Assembly: GCA_041556555.1 (NCBI GenBank)
Contig: JBFFIE010000003.1
Coordinates: forward strand, 32,666-96,665
Source of the DNA: SZUA-592 sp041556555
GTDB taxonomy: Bacteria; Pseudomonadota; Gammaproteobacteria; Eutrophobiales; Eutrophobiaceae
Length of the DNA: 64,000 bases
Reading direction: 5' to 3'
Shown in pieces: positions 47,344 through 56,904 of this stretch. Each line of letters begins with the position of its first letter. Position 1 is the stretch's first letter. The notes beneath the pieces are model-generated. The model was not told where the DNA came from. It searched no databases and saw nothing but the letters and a program-made list of their open reading frames with translations. A program made the translations under genes and the position numbers.

Positions 47344-47442
47344 GGCCAGTGTCCCGGGTTTAACAGGTAATCAGACCACAAACTGACCGACAGGTTCAGT
47401 GCCTGAAATTCACGACAGCATGGAAAGTAAAACCAAGATAAC

Positions 47443-48591
47443 TCAGAAGCTATTGATATGCAGTGGTTTGTAATACCCGACCTGCTCATCCATTAGCGGC
47501 AAATATGGCAGATATTGTTTACTGAAAGTACCCTGATCGTAACTGGCATGGATGGCCATGAAATTCTTGCTGGATAAAGGCTGTTGTCTTTGCTCGATAG
47601 CAGCCATGCGCACAGCCTTGATCTCGTTGGCTGTGTCAACAGTCCGGTTGATCGCCATTGTCACCAGGTTCGGTTGATCAAGATGAACCAGATGACCACT
47701 TTCGTGGGCCACGTAATGTTCAACATGGCTTGTCAGATGACATAAATCATTCTGTAATTCTTTCCAGACCTGTTCTGATTTGTTACCGAAATCATTGTAT
47801 GGCCAGACCCGCTTGCCACGACTAACAACCGTTAACGGGACATCCGGCAGGTTGTTCAATTCAGAAACCTGCGCTGCACTTATCCTGAAATTATCCCATT
47901 CTTCATCCTTGGTGCGCAGGGCCTTGAAGTTGGCCATCAAGGCAAAGGCCTGGTGTTTCAGGTTTTCCGGATAATTTCCCGGGATAACCGGCACGGAAAT
48001 CCGGAAGGTAACACTGTTCTTGCGTCTGGTCGGCACTTTCACCTCGGCCTGGGGTAAACGCTGGAACTGATCCGGATGGGAGGAATCGACCAGTACCAAT
48101 CCAACCACGTCCTCAGGGTAGGTGCTTGCATAGTAGCGAATGTTATAACCACCGAAGGAATGCCCGACCAATATGTATGGTCCCTCTACGCCTGCAACTT
48201 CAAGCAAATGGTGCAGTTCCTTGGTGATTTGCTGGGTAGTCCGTGGCCTGGGGCCTGGATCACTCCAGCCATATCCTGCCCGGTCGTAACTGCATATGCG
48301 GACTTTCTTGGACACATTTCCCTGAACAGTTTGCCATTCCAGTGAAAAACCGCCCAGACCGGAATCAATAACAACCGTCGGACTGCCTTGGCCAGTGCAG
48401 AATAAGTGCAACCTGTGAGTACCAATATCGTATAACTCACCAGGCATGCCACTGATAACACGACGGGTATCCTGGGCATTCAAAGACGGTGAAAAGAGAA
48501 GAATACACAGAGAAAGGAATAGCATTCCGGAAAGTGAAAGTATCAACTTCCCATCGTGCATGACCGCAGTTTGCCACTTCACTTGCTTCAT
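47443..48591 (-). CDS. Exported alpha/beta hydrolase
   Basis: A 382-residue protein from the ATG at 48591, chosen because AGAGGGG lies 6 bases before it (a TTG two codons upstream lacks this). A basic region and a hydrophobic segment near residues 17-38 indicate a signal peptide or anchor. The alpha/beta hydrolase core has the nucleophile in LVGHSFGGYN, the oxyanion region VIDSGLGGFSLEW, and a catalytic histidine in HESGHLVHLDQP. Esterase or lipase-like activity is likely. Substrate unknown. Confidence 0.85.
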   Translation of the reverse strand: MKQVKWQTAVMHDGKLILSLSGMLFLSLCILLFSPSLNAQDTRRVISGMPGELYDIGTHRLHLFCTGQGSPTVVIDSGLGGFSLEWQTVQGNVSKKVRICSYDRAGYGWSDPGPRPRTTQQITKELHHLLEVAGVEGPYILVGHSFGGYNIRYYASTYPEDVVGLVLVDSSHPDQFQRLPQAEVKVPTRRKNSVTFRISVPVIPGNYPENLKHQAFALMANFKALRTKDEEWDNFRISAAQVSELNNLPDVPLTVVSRGKRVWPYNDFGNKSEQVWKELQNDLCHLTSHVEHYVAHESGHLVHLDQPNLVTMAINRTVDTANEIKAVRMAAIEQRQQPLSSKNFMAIHASYDQGTFSKQYLPYLPLMDEQVGYYKPLHINSF

Positions 48592-48814
48592 TTCCAACCC
48601 CTCTCTGTTTGAGGTATTTGGGTGGCGCCCTGTGTCTGTGTGGCCTGTGCCTCAGCAGACACAATTGGAACTCGCCTGTTAAAAAGGTTGCAAATGCAAT
48701 GCCAACTTAGGCTTAAAAACCAATATCTAAAATATTCAATAAGTTAGTACATTTCTCTCACAATTGCTTGCAGAAATAGCCTGAAAAGGGGCAAAAAATG
48801 ACGTGATAGGACAA

Positions 48815-48845
48815 CACCATAATGGTGCATCGCAGCATTATGGTG
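48815..48845. promoter_or_regulatory. 10-bp inverted repeat beyond ppc
   Basis: CACCATAATG (48815-48824) and CATTATGGTG (48836-48845) are perfect complements around an 11-base spacer containing TGCATCGCA. It lies 43 bases past the ppc stop and 224 bases before the hydrolase start, so it could be a ppc hairpin or an operator for the hydrolase. There is no adjoining T run. The rest of the 296-base spacer shows nothing further. Confidence 0.45.
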
Positions 48846-48887
48846 CGTATAATTTTAGGTGCTGTAGTGACGCCAGGGAGGGATGAT

Positions 48888-51668
48888 TTAGCCTGTCCAG
48901 CCCAGACCGGCGCTGATACAGTTAATCGAAAGCAGCAATGGAATCAGATCCTCCAGCTTGTTCTGGTCCGCACTCTCTCGCAAATTGCTGACCAGATCGA
49001 CCTGCTCTATACCAGCCTGATGAAGAATCTCGTATCGTCTGCCCAGTTTCCGTTTGAAACGCTTGAAGCGGACGGCAAGCTCTGTCTCATCGGTAATGGC
49101 TAGAACCGTTTTGACTGTGCGCTGATATTCATCTTCTATCATCGAGAAAATTTCATTCTTAATGGCTTCATCCTTGACCAGTTCCAGATATCTGCGCGCA
49201 ACATCCAGGTCAACCAGTGACAGGGTTTTTTCAACTTCATCAATGACCAACCGGAACAGGCGTGAGTTTTCGTACATTTTGTGGATGAGTTTTTTCCCCT
49301 CTTCGCCACGTACTTCTATAAAACTTTCCAGTGCCGTTCCCAGGCCATACCAGCCCGGGACCAGCATCCGGTTCTGGGTCCAGGCAAATACCCAGGGAAT
49401 TGCCCGGAGATCGCTCAATGTTTTGGCACCAAAACGGCGGGCCGGTCTTGACCCAATGTTCATCTTGGCAAGTTCCTCAACCGGACTGGCATCATTGTAA
49501 AAATCAACCAGGCCTTCTTTCTCAGCTAACTGCCGATAATGTGCGTATGAAAGTGAAGACAGGGCCTCCATGGCTTCATCAAATTCCGGGTACGGTTTTA
49601 ATTGATCTTCACTTAACGATTTCAGTGTGTGTTCAAAGATGCTCGAGGTCAGTAATTCCATTTGATATCCTGCCGTGCCTTCATTGGCATACTTGGATGA
49701 AACAACTTCACCCTGTTCAGTGATTCGCATCTGGCCATGAATTGATCCAGCCGGTTGTGCTGCAATAGCGTAACCCGTGGGCGCCCCGCCGCGGCTTACA
49801 GATCCGCCTCGTCCATGGAAAAATACAATAGGAATACCACATTCCTTGCCAACCCTGGTCAGGATGGTCTGGGCCTTGTTCAATTCCCAGTTTGATGTCA
49901 GGAAGCCACCGTCCTTGTTGGAGTCCGAATAACCAATCATGACTTCGTGGTAACCACGCTGACTCTTGACAGACCGCCTGATAACCGGTGTATTGAGGAT
50001 TTCTGTCATCATCTCAGGTGCGTCCTGCAAGTCGCCTATGGTTTCAAACAGCGGGACAATCGGTAAGCGGCAATATTCTGTGCCTTCGGCATCAACGAAC
50101 AGGCCGGCGTATTTTGCGAGCAAATAAATACCCAGCACATCTGCTACAGACTGGGTCATACTCAGGATAAAATTGCCAAAGGCCTCCCGGTCCATCTGAT
50201 CCATAACCTCAGCCACCATCTTGAATAAACCAAAAGTGGATTCAGCCGACTCATCGAGTGTCTTGAATTCAGGTAATTCCTTCAGAGGACGTGCCAATTC
50301 ATCAGTCAGCCATTTTTTCCATTCATCCGAATCAAGTTCCGGTACATCATCACTGTCATTCAGTTCTTTCCAGATACTGATCAAGGTATTGTTGGTGATT
50401 GTGGTATTCTCCCTGAGATCAAGCCTTACCGTTCTGAAACGAAATGCCTGTGCCTGGCGCCTGAACGGTGTGATCAACGCCCTGGCATGCTGGAAGCAAC
50501 CAGCATCTTTCAGGGTATCCTCAAGAAATACCAGATCACTAATGAATTCGTCGGCATCCTTGTAACTTGCAACATTTTCATTAGTACTATCCGGTGTGGT
50601 ATTTTGAATTGTGCCGTTAAGTTTAATTAACATGCAGGTCAGATACTGCCTGAATACCTCGCCTGGATTTCGCTGAGACACATCACCCGATTGATTCGTT
50701 TCTTCAAGCAGATTATTCAGGGATTCATTGAATGCTTCCGGCAGTTTGACCGCGTTTTTGGAGATGCTAAGCCGTTTGATTACATCTGTGAGTTTTTTTT
50801 GATAATGCTTTAACACCATCGCGCAGTTTGTATGCAGGGTCTGGCGGGTAACCTCATTGGTTACAAACGGATTACCGTCCCGGTCGCCACCTATCCATGA
50901 ACCAAACTGGAAAAAAGGCGTGAGATCGAATCGCTTTTCGGGATAGTATTTTGCCAGGGCCCATTCGAAACGATCCATTAATTCAGGAATACGCTCATAC
51001 AGAGATTGTTCAAAGAAGTGCAGGCCCCAGGTGACTTCCTGTGCGACCGACGGTTTTTCCAGTCGCAATTCACCCGTGAGCCAGAGCAAATCAACTTCGT
51101 TCCTGAGAGCGGAAATAAAGTTTTCCCTTTCCCGTGGTGTCCAGCGTTCAGCTTCAAGACGGTATAACAGGACATAAATCCGTCTGTGAATTTCAAGAAC
51201 AGTAACCCGTTTCGCTTCAGTGGGATGTGCGGTTATGGTGGGACTGATAAAAGCGTTTTCGATAAGGGACTGAACTGCGTTTGCATCGATGCCGGAAGCC
51301 CTGGCCTGGCTCAAAAGGTTGGCGAACGTACCCTGCACTGCACCGACACCCCCAATCTTCTCGAGATGGCGGCGACGGCGCATGCCGGTATTTTCCTCGG
51401 CAACATTCAGTAACTGGAACCAGATACCCCAGGCCTGAAGCAGGTTGAGTATATCCTCCCTGCTGTCAGGGATATCCGCCTTGCCTGTGAATACATCCAG
51501 TATCCGCGGGCTGCGTTTCTCAATCACGGAACACAGTTGTTCATGGAGTAATGCCACGATTTCCGCTGCATAATCGGCAGCGGCAGAATCAACCTCGGAT
51601 ATCAGTGCCCCCGGAGCTACTTCAGATAATGTCCCCGGCGCTTTCTGTTCGTCTGCTTTGGTTGTCAT
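48888..51668 (-). CDS. ppc: Phosphoenolpyruvate carboxylase, serine-cycle operon
   Basis: A 926-residue PEPC adding bicarbonate to PEP to make oxaloacetate. Catalytic motifs are intact: ISPTITAHPTEAKRVT, the VMIGYSDSNKDGGFLTSNW segment and the FFHGRGGSVSRGGAPTG glycine loop. The C-terminus is SAGLGWTG rather than the usual ...RNTG or QNTG, so the asparagine that binds aspartate in Escherichia coli PEPC is replaced by tryptophan. It overlaps the hpr stop as ATGA and is the last gene of the serine-cycle operon, where it refills the C4 acceptor. Reduced feedback inhibition is an inference. Confidence 0.97.
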   Translation of the reverse strand: MTTKADEQKAPGTLSEVAPGALISEVDSAAADYAAEIVALLHEQLCSVIEKRSPRILDVFTGKADIPDSREDILNLLQAWGIWFQLLNVAEENTGMRRRRHLEKIGGVGAVQGTFANLLSQARASGIDANAVQSLIENAFISPTITAHPTEAKRVTVLEIHRRIYVLLYRLEAERWTPRERENFISALRNEVDLLWLTGELRLEKPSVAQEVTWGLHFFEQSLYERIPELMDRFEWALAKYYPEKRFDLTPFFQFGSWIGGDRDGNPFVTNEVTRQTLHTNCAMVLKHYQKKLTDVIKRLSISKNAVKLPEAFNESLNNLLEETNQSGDVSQRNPGEVFRQYLTCMLIKLNGTIQNTTPDSTNENVASYKDADEFISDLVFLEDTLKDAGCFQHARALITPFRRQAQAFRFRTVRLDLRENTTITNNTLISIWKELNDSDDVPELDSDEWKKWLTDELARPLKELPEFKTLDESAESTFGLFKMVAEVMDQMDREAFGNFILSMTQSVADVLGIYLLAKYAGLFVDAEGTEYCRLPIVPLFETIGDLQDAPEMMTEILNTPVIRRSVKSQRGYHEVMIGYSDSNKDGGFLTSNWELNKAQTILTRVGKECGIPIVFFHGRGGSVSRGGAPTGYAIAAQPAGSIHGQMRITEQGEVVSSKYANEGTAGYQMELLTSSIFEHTLKSLSEDQLKPYPEFDEAMEALSSLSYAHYRQLAEKEGLVDFYNDASPVEELAKMNIGSRPARRFGAKTLSDLRAIPWVFAWTQNRMLVPGWYGLGTALESFIEVRGEEGKKLIHKMYENSRLFRLVIDEVEKTLSLVDLDVARRYLELVKDEAIKNEIFSMIEDEYQRTVKTVLAITDETELAVRFKRFKRKLGRRYEILHQAGIEQVDLVSNLRESADQNKLEDLIPLLLSINCISAGLGWTG

Positions 51669-52636
51669 GCAACACGATCACCGGGTTCTTTCCCGTCAAA
51701 AAAGGCTTTTACATTATCGATTGCACGCATCCCCATGGCAACACGCGTTTCCATGGAAGCGCTGCCAAGGTGGGGAAGGAGCACGACATTTTCCATGGTC
51801 AGAAATTCTTCCTGAACATTGGGTTCACCCTCGTAAACATCCAGACCTGCCCCGGCTATCAAACCGTTCTTCAATGCGGTGATCAGGGCTTGTGGATCAA
51901 TGACGTCTCCCCTTGCACTGTTAATAAGAAAAGCACCGGGTTTCATCATTTTGATGCGCTCTTCGTTTAACAGGTGATAGGTTTCCTCGCCGCCCGGGCA
52001 ATGCAGGGAAACGAAATCAGCTTCTTTCAAAACATCCTCGATGCTGTCCCTGGATTCGGCTTTCAGATCATGGATAATTTCATCCGGGGGTGGATAAGGA
52101 TCGGTAAAGATGATCTTCATATCAAATCCATGATGGGCCTTGTGGGCCATCGCCCTGGCAATCCGGCCCATTCCAATCAGTCCCAGAGTTTTGCCCGTGA
52201 CCTTGGTCCCCATCATGTGGGTTGGACGCCAGCCGGTCCATTCCTTGTTACGAACATGACGTTCACCTTCACCGGTGCGCCGCGCCACCGATAGCATCAA
52301 AATCATGGCAATATCTGCCGTACAATCCGTGAGTACTTCCGGAGTATTGGTCACCACCAGGTTCCTGGACTTTGCAGTGTCCAGATCGATATGGTTGAAA
52401 CCAACACCATAGTTACCAAGTATTTTGCATTTCATCGGTTCGGCACCGAGCACTTCAGCCGTGATTTGATCTGACACGGTGGGACAAACCGCGTCTGCCG
52501 TTTCCAGGGCTTCCTGTAACTCGGCAACGGACATCGGGTGGTCGTCTTCGTTGAGTACCACATCGAACAATTTCTTTGCCCTGGCTTCCGCAGCTTCAGG
52601 CCAACGCCGTGTAATCACTACTTTTGGTTTACTCAC
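51665..52636 (-). CDS. hprA: Hydroxypyruvate reductase / glycerate dehydrogenase
   Basis: A 323-residue D-2-hydroxyacid dehydrogenase starting at a GTG with GGAGG at good spacing. Rossmann motif GLIGMGRIARAMA, substrate/catalytic residues in NSARGDVIDPQAL (Arg), the GLDVYEGEP glutamate and the LLPHLGSASMETR histidine are all present. In the serine cycle it reduces hydroxypyruvate from Sga to D-glycerate. It could also reduce glyoxylate. It sits between mtkB and ppc in the operon. Confidence 0.93.
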   Translation of the reverse strand: MSKPKVVITRRWPEAAEARAKKLFDVVLNEDDHPMSVAELQEALETADAVCPTVSDQITAEVLGAEPMKCKILGNYGVGFNHIDLDTAKSRNLVVTNTPEVLTDCTADIAMILMLSVARRTGEGERHVRNKEWTGWRPTHMMGTKVTGKTLGLIGMGRIARAMAHKAHHGFDMKIIFTDPYPPPDEIIHDLKAESRDSIEDVLKEADFVSLHCPGGEETYHLLNEERIKMMKPGAFLINSARGDVIDPQALITALKNGLIAGAGLDVYEGEPNVQEEFLTMENVVLLPHLGSASMETRVAMGMRAIDNVKAFFDGKEPGDRVA

Positions 52637-52647
52637 TCTGTTCCTCC

Positions 52648-53538
52648 TTAGCTAACCTTTTCCAGTACCTTGGCGACAACTTCGCCGAAGGATGACGGAT
52701 TTGGAACGACATGAACGCCACACTCCTGAAGTATCTCCACCTTCTCGGCAGCACTCTCACCGGTAGCGGATATGATCGCGCCGGCGTGACCCATGCGACG
52801 TCCCTTAGGTGCCGTCAGTCCGGCGACATAGCCAATCAGCGGCTTTTTCATGTTCTCCTTAGCCCAGCGTGCCGCATCGGCTTCCTGGGGACCACCAATC
52901 TCGCCAATCATGACAATGGCCTTGGTTTCAGGATCCTTCTCAAAATGCTCCAGATGATCACGGAATGAACTGCCGTTAATAGGATCACCGCCGATACCAA
53001 TACTGGTGGAGACACCGATGCCCAGTTTTTTCATCTGTGAGGCCGCCTCATAACCCAGAGTACCGGAACGTCCAACTATTCCGATGGGACCGGGCATATA
53101 GATATGTCCCGGCATGATCCCCATCATGCACTTGCCCGGGCTGATGGAGCCAGCACAGTTTGGCCCTGTGAGAACCATCTTGGCGTCGGCCCGGTAGCGG
53201 CGCATGTAACGTTTGACCCGGATCATGTCCTGGGCCGGAATACCGTCTGTGATGGCAACACAAAATTTAATCCCGGAATCAGCCGCTTCCATGATGCCGT
53301 CTGCGGCAAACGGGGGCGGGATAAACACAATGCTTGCATTGGCGCCGGTTGCGGCGACGGCTTCTTTCATGGTGTTGAATACCGGCCGGTCGAGGTGCTT
53401 GGTACCGCCCTTGCCCGGGGTGACACCACCAACAATGTTGGTGCCATACTCAATCATCTCGGTCGCATGGAAAGTACCAATATGACCGGTAAAACCCTGG
53501 ACAATAACCTTTGAATTTTCATCGAGCATAATAGCCAT
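52648..53538 (-). CDS. mtkB: Malate-CoA ligase alpha subunit
   Basis: A 296-residue CoA-binding ligase subunit of the SucD type, with VQGFTGHIGTFHATEM at the N-terminus, the GPNCAGSISPGKCMMGIMPGH loop, and the phospho-histidine in RRMGHAGAIISATGE. Sequence alone leaves succinyl-CoA synthetase as an alternative, but placement between mtkA and hpr and next to malyl-CoA lyase argues for malate thiokinase, which makes malyl-CoA from malate. AGGAGA ribosome-binding site. Confidence 0.92.
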   Translation of the reverse strand: MAIMLDENSKVIVQGFTGHIGTFHATEMIEYGTNIVGGVTPGKGGTKHLDRPVFNTMKEAVAATGANASIVFIPPPFAADGIMEAADSGIKFCVAITDGIPAQDMIRVKRYMRRYRADAKMVLTGPNCAGSISPGKCMMGIMPGHIYMPGPIGIVGRSGTLGYEAASQMKKLGIGVSTSIGIGGDPINGSSFRDHLEHFEKDPETKAIVMIGEIGGPQEADAARWAKENMKKPLIGYVAGLTAPKGRRMGHAGAIISATGESAAEKVEILQECGVHVVPNPSSFGEVVAKVLEKVS

Positions 53539-53549
53539 TGTTCTTTCTC

Positions 53550-54725
53550 CTATTTACCAGTCGCTTCTTTCCAGGCTGCCACAGCTTTGTCGGCCGCCTC
53601 TTTTAGGGTTTCTGCCATAATGATCGGGAGACCACTCTCTTCCAGGATCTTGCGGCCTTGCTCGACATTGGTACCCGATAAGCGGACGACCAGCGGGACT
53701 TTCAAGTCAATGGATTTAACCGCCTGGACCACGCCTTCAGCAATCCAGTCACAGCGGTTGATACCGGCGAAGATGTTGACCAGGATGGTTTCGACGTTGG
53801 AATCGGACAAGACCAGATTAAAGGCCTTGGCGGTACGTTCTGCCGAGGCACCACCACCAATGTCCAGGAAGTTGGCCGGTTCACCGCCAGCATGCTTGAT
53901 CATGTCCATAGTTGCCATGGCCAGTCCCGCACCATTGATGATGCAACCGATATTACCATCCAGGCCCACATAGCTCAGGCCACGGTCGGCCGCCCGCATT
54001 TCCCTCGGATCTTCCTGGGACTTGTCACGCAATTCGGCGATGTTGGGATGACGAAACAGGGCATTGTCATCAAAGCCCATTTTGGCATCAACGGCGAGTA
54101 GCTGACCTTCCTTCGTCACAACCAGAGGATTGATTTCGACCATGGTAGCATCGAGATCACGCATCGCCCGGTAGCATCCCAGAAATGTGGTGACCGCCTG
54201 GTTAATTTGGGTCTTGTCGAGATTGAGGGCAAATGCCAGTTCACGCGCCTGGAAGGCTTGCATTCCAACCGCTGGTTCAACCGGAATCTTGATGATCGAT
54301 TCCGGTTTCTTGACCGCGAGATCCTCAATTTCCATACCACCCTCGGCGGATGAGACCACAGTGACCTGCTCCTTGGCACGGTCCAGCACAAACGCCAGGT
54401 AGATCTCACGATCGATGTTGCAGCCGGCCTCGATATACAGGCGATTACATATCTTGCCCTGCTCACCGGTCTGATGGGTTACCAGTTTTTTGCCGAGCAA
54501 GTCGTTGGCCGCCTCATAAACTTCATTCTCAGTCTTGCAGACCTTGATGCCGCCGGCCTTGCCTCGGGCACCGGAGTGAATCTGGGCCTTGACCACCCAG
54601 ACTTCACCACCAATTTCGCTTGTGCGATAGACCGCTTGCTCCGGGCTATAGGCCAGCCCACCGGCGGCTACGGGCACACCGTATTTAGATAAGATTTCTT
54701 TAGCTTGGTATTCATGAATATCCAC
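53550..54725 (-). CDS. mtkA: Malate-CoA ligase beta subunit
   Basis: A 391-residue ATP-grasp subunit of the SucC type starting at a GTG (54725) behind AGGAGG. MDIHEYQAKEILSKYGVPV opens the ATP-grasp domain, AQIHSGARGKAGGIKV binds nucleotide, and the C-terminal GGGASAERTAKAF and NIFAGINRCDWIAEG segments bind phosphate and contact the alpha subunit. With mtkB it activates malate to malyl-CoA. Its immediate neighbour is malyl-CoA lyase. Confidence 0.92.
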   Translation of the reverse strand: MDIHEYQAKEILSKYGVPVAAGGLAYSPEQAVYRTSEIGGEVWVVKAQIHSGARGKAGGIKVCKTENEVYEAANDLLGKKLVTHQTGEQGKICNRLYIEAGCNIDREIYLAFVLDRAKEQVTVVSSAEGGMEIEDLAVKKPESIIKIPVEPAVGMQAFQARELAFALNLDKTQINQAVTTFLGCYRAMRDLDATMVEINPLVVTKEGQLLAVDAKMGFDDNALFRHPNIAELRDKSQEDPREMRAADRGLSYVGLDGNIGCIINGAGLAMATMDMIKHAGGEPANFLDIGGGASAERTAKAFNLVLSDSNVETILVNIFAGINRCDWIAEGVVQAVKSIDLKVPLVVRLSGTNVEQGRKILEESGLPIIMAETLKEAADKAVAAWKEATGK

Positions 54726-54756
54726 GACTTAATCCTCCTCTCGACCAGCCTGGTTA

Positions 54757-55710
54757 TTATTTCGACTTTGCAGCAATAGCATCGGCCTGCTGCACAATAT
54801 TTTTTGCCATACGTTCAGAGGCAATGTCGATCATCTTGCCATCCAACTGGGCAGCACCCTTGCCCTGCTTGGCCGCTTCCTCCAGTGCTTCAAGCACACG
54901 GCGGGCACGGGTAACTTCGGCTTCCGGTGGTGACATGATTTCATTTGCCAGCGGGATCTGTGACGGGTGGATGGCCCACTTGCCTTCATAACCCAGTACC
55001 GCAACACGCCGGGCGGCCGCCTTGAAGGCCTCGGGATCACTGAAATCTCCAAACGGGCCGTCGATGGCACGAAGACCAAATGCACGACAGGCATGAATCA
55101 TCTGGCTCTGGGCATAATGCCACTGGTCATTGATGGCGCCTTCACAATTATACTCCTCGACGAGACCACCAATCACCGAGGTCCGGGAACGCATGCTGGC
55201 GGCGTAGTCAGCCACACCAAAATGCAGGGCCTCGAGTCTGGGACTGGCCTTGGCAATGCTGAACACATTGACACCGCCAAGCGCTGTTTCGATGAGGCAT
55301 TCCAGCCCGATCTTTTTCTTCAGACCCATGGCGGTCTCAATCTGTGTCACCAGCATGTCGACGGCATAGACATCTTCTGCAGTTCCCACCTTTGGTATCA
55401 GGATGGTGTCCAGGTTATTGCCGGCCTGTTCCAGAATATCGACCACATCACGGTACATATAATGTGTATCCAGGCCATTAATGCGTACAGACATGGTCTT
55501 GTCTCCCCAGTCGATATCATTCAGGGCCTCGATAATGTTCTTACGGGCCTGAGGTTTATCATCAGGAATAACAGCATCTTCACAATCGAGAAAAACATAA
55601 TCAGCCTCTGTCTTGGCCGCTTTTTCAAACATACCGGGATTGGAACCCGGAACAGCCAGCTCACTGCGTTGAATGCGAGGCGTGGCCTGTTGATAGGTAG
55701 TAAAACTCAT
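54757..55710 (-). CDS. mcl: Malyl-CoA lyase
   Basis: A 317-residue CitE-like lyase that splits malyl-CoA to acetyl-CoA and glyoxylate, the closing reaction of the serine cycle. It resembles the methylobacterial enzyme closely as I remember it: ATPRIQRSELAVPGSNP, VFLDCEDAVIPDD (metal-binding acid), RINGLDTHYMYRDVVDI, FGVADYAASMRSR and GKWAIHPSQI. A perfect AGGAGG precedes the ATG. It lies 9 bases after sga and before mtkA. Confidence 0.95.
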   Translation of the reverse strand: MSFTTYQQATPRIQRSELAVPGSNPGMFEKAAKTEADYVFLDCEDAVIPDDKPQARKNIIEALNDIDWGDKTMSVRINGLDTHYMYRDVVDILEQAGNNLDTILIPKVGTAEDVYAVDMLVTQIETAMGLKKKIGLECLIETALGGVNVFSIAKASPRLEALHFGVADYAASMRSRTSVIGGLVEEYNCEGAINDQWHYAQSQMIHACRAFGLRAIDGPFGDFSDPEAFKAAARRVAVLGYEGKWAIHPSQIPLANEIMSPPEAEVTRARRVLEALEEAAKQGKGAAQLDGKMIDIASERMAKNIVQQADAIAAKSK

Positions 55711-55719
55711 AGAATCCTC

Positions 55720-56904
55720 CTAATTGGCTAGTTCGACTGTCTTGGTGTTTCGCAGATATTCCTGTGCAGCAGCGACACCGCTGCCCAGTTCAATCGGATA
55801 GCCCAGATCTTTCATTGCCATCTCTGCACCGTTAATGGGTATAAGTATCATTAACTCATTCAAATCTCCCAGGTGACCGATGCGAAATGCTTTCCCGGCT
55901 ATCTTTGCAAGACTGATGGACAAGGCCAGGTTGTAGTGTTTATAGGCGTGACGGACAACCTCATTACCATCGAATCCTTCAGGTACCTTTACGGCCGTCA
56001 CTGTATCGGAGTACCACTTTTCTTCTTTGGCAATGGGTTCCATACCCCAAGCCGCAACCGCTGCCCGGACGGCGTTAGCCATACGATTATGACGGGTAAA
56101 TACATTTTCGAGTCCCTCTTCAAGCAGCATGTCCAGAGCGACTCGCAAACCACGCAACAGATTCATTGGCGGGGTGTAGGGGAAAAAGCCGAGATCATTG
56201 GTCTTGATCTGGTCTTCCCAGGCAAAAAATGTCTTGGGTAATTTCGAATTCTTACTGGCTTCAAGGGCCTTTTCACTGGCACAGACAATACCAAGACCAG
56301 TTGGCAGCATAAGACCTTTTTGTGAACCACTGACACAGAGGTCGACACCCCACTCGTCCATGCGGAAATCGATGCTGGCAACGGAGGATACGCCGTCGAC
56401 AAACAGCAGAGCCGGGTGATCAGCTGCGTCGAGGGCCTTGCGAACGCCGGCAATATCAGAGGTTACGCCAGTCGCGGTCTCGTTCTGGGTGGCAAATACG
56501 GCTTTGATTTCCTTGTTCTTGTCAGCCTTGAGTATCTCGGCATATTTCTCGACCGGGACACCTTCACCCCAGTCCACTTCCAGGGCCTGGACATTCAGCC
56601 CCCAGCGCTGGCAGAGGTCAATCCAAAGATTGGAGAAGTGACCGAAACCGGACATAAGTACCCTGTCACCCGGGCTCAGGGTATTCGCTACGGCAGATTC
56701 CCAGCCACCGGTACCGGAAGCCGGGAATATGAAGACACGCCCGGTCTTGGTCTTGAAGATCTTTTTCATATCTTCATAAAGTGGTTTGGTAAATGCAGGC
56801 AGGTCCATGGCGCGCATGTCCTCCTGCTCAATATTCATCGCGTTCTGAATACGGCGCGGAACATTGGTCGGGCCAGGGATAAACAGAAAATTACGTCCGG
56901 GCAT
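55720..56904 (-). CDS. sga: Serine-glyoxylate aminotransferase
   Basis: A 394-residue PLP enzyme transferring the amino group of serine to glyoxylate, giving hydroxypyruvate and glycine. FIPGPTNVPRRIQNAM, GTGGWESAVANTLSPGD and the PLP lysine in CVSGSQKGLMLPTGLG identify the family. It has a GGAGGAG ribosome-binding site and heads the six-gene operon sga-mcl-mtkA-mtkB-hpr-ppc, whose genes are separated by -4 to about 30 bases. The gene is preceded by a roughly 300-base control region. Confidence 0.95.
   Translation of the reverse strand: MPGRNFLFIPGPTNVPRRIQNAMNIEQEDMRAMDLPAFTKPLYEDMKKIFKTKTGRVFIFPASGTGGWESAVANTLSPGDRVLMSGFGHFSNLWIDLCQRWGLNVQALEVDWGEGVPVEKYAEILKADKNKEIKAVFATQNETATGVTSDIAGVRKALDAADHPALLFVDGVSSVASIDFRMDEWGVDLCVSGSQKGLMLPTGLGIVCASEKALEASKNSKLPKTFFAWEDQIKTNDLGFFPYTPPMNLLRGLRVALDMLLEEGLENVFTRHNRMANAVRAAVAAWGMEPIAKEEKWYSDTVTAVKVPEGFDGNEVVRHAYKHYNLALSISLAKIAGKAFRIGHLGDLNELMILIPINGAEMAMKDLGYPIELGSGVAAAQEYLRNTKTVELAN

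Noticed and set aside
48811..48848. NtrC-type binding sites (GCACC...GGTGC) in the spacer beyond ppc
   Set aside because: Only some half-sites fit, the spacing is wrong for the consensus, and the sequence is better described as one 10-bp inverted repeat.
52648..54725. mtkAB taken as succinyl-CoA synthetase (sucCD)
   Set aside because: Context (mcl, sga, hpr, ppc in one operon) favours malate-CoA ligase. Sequence alone would not decide.
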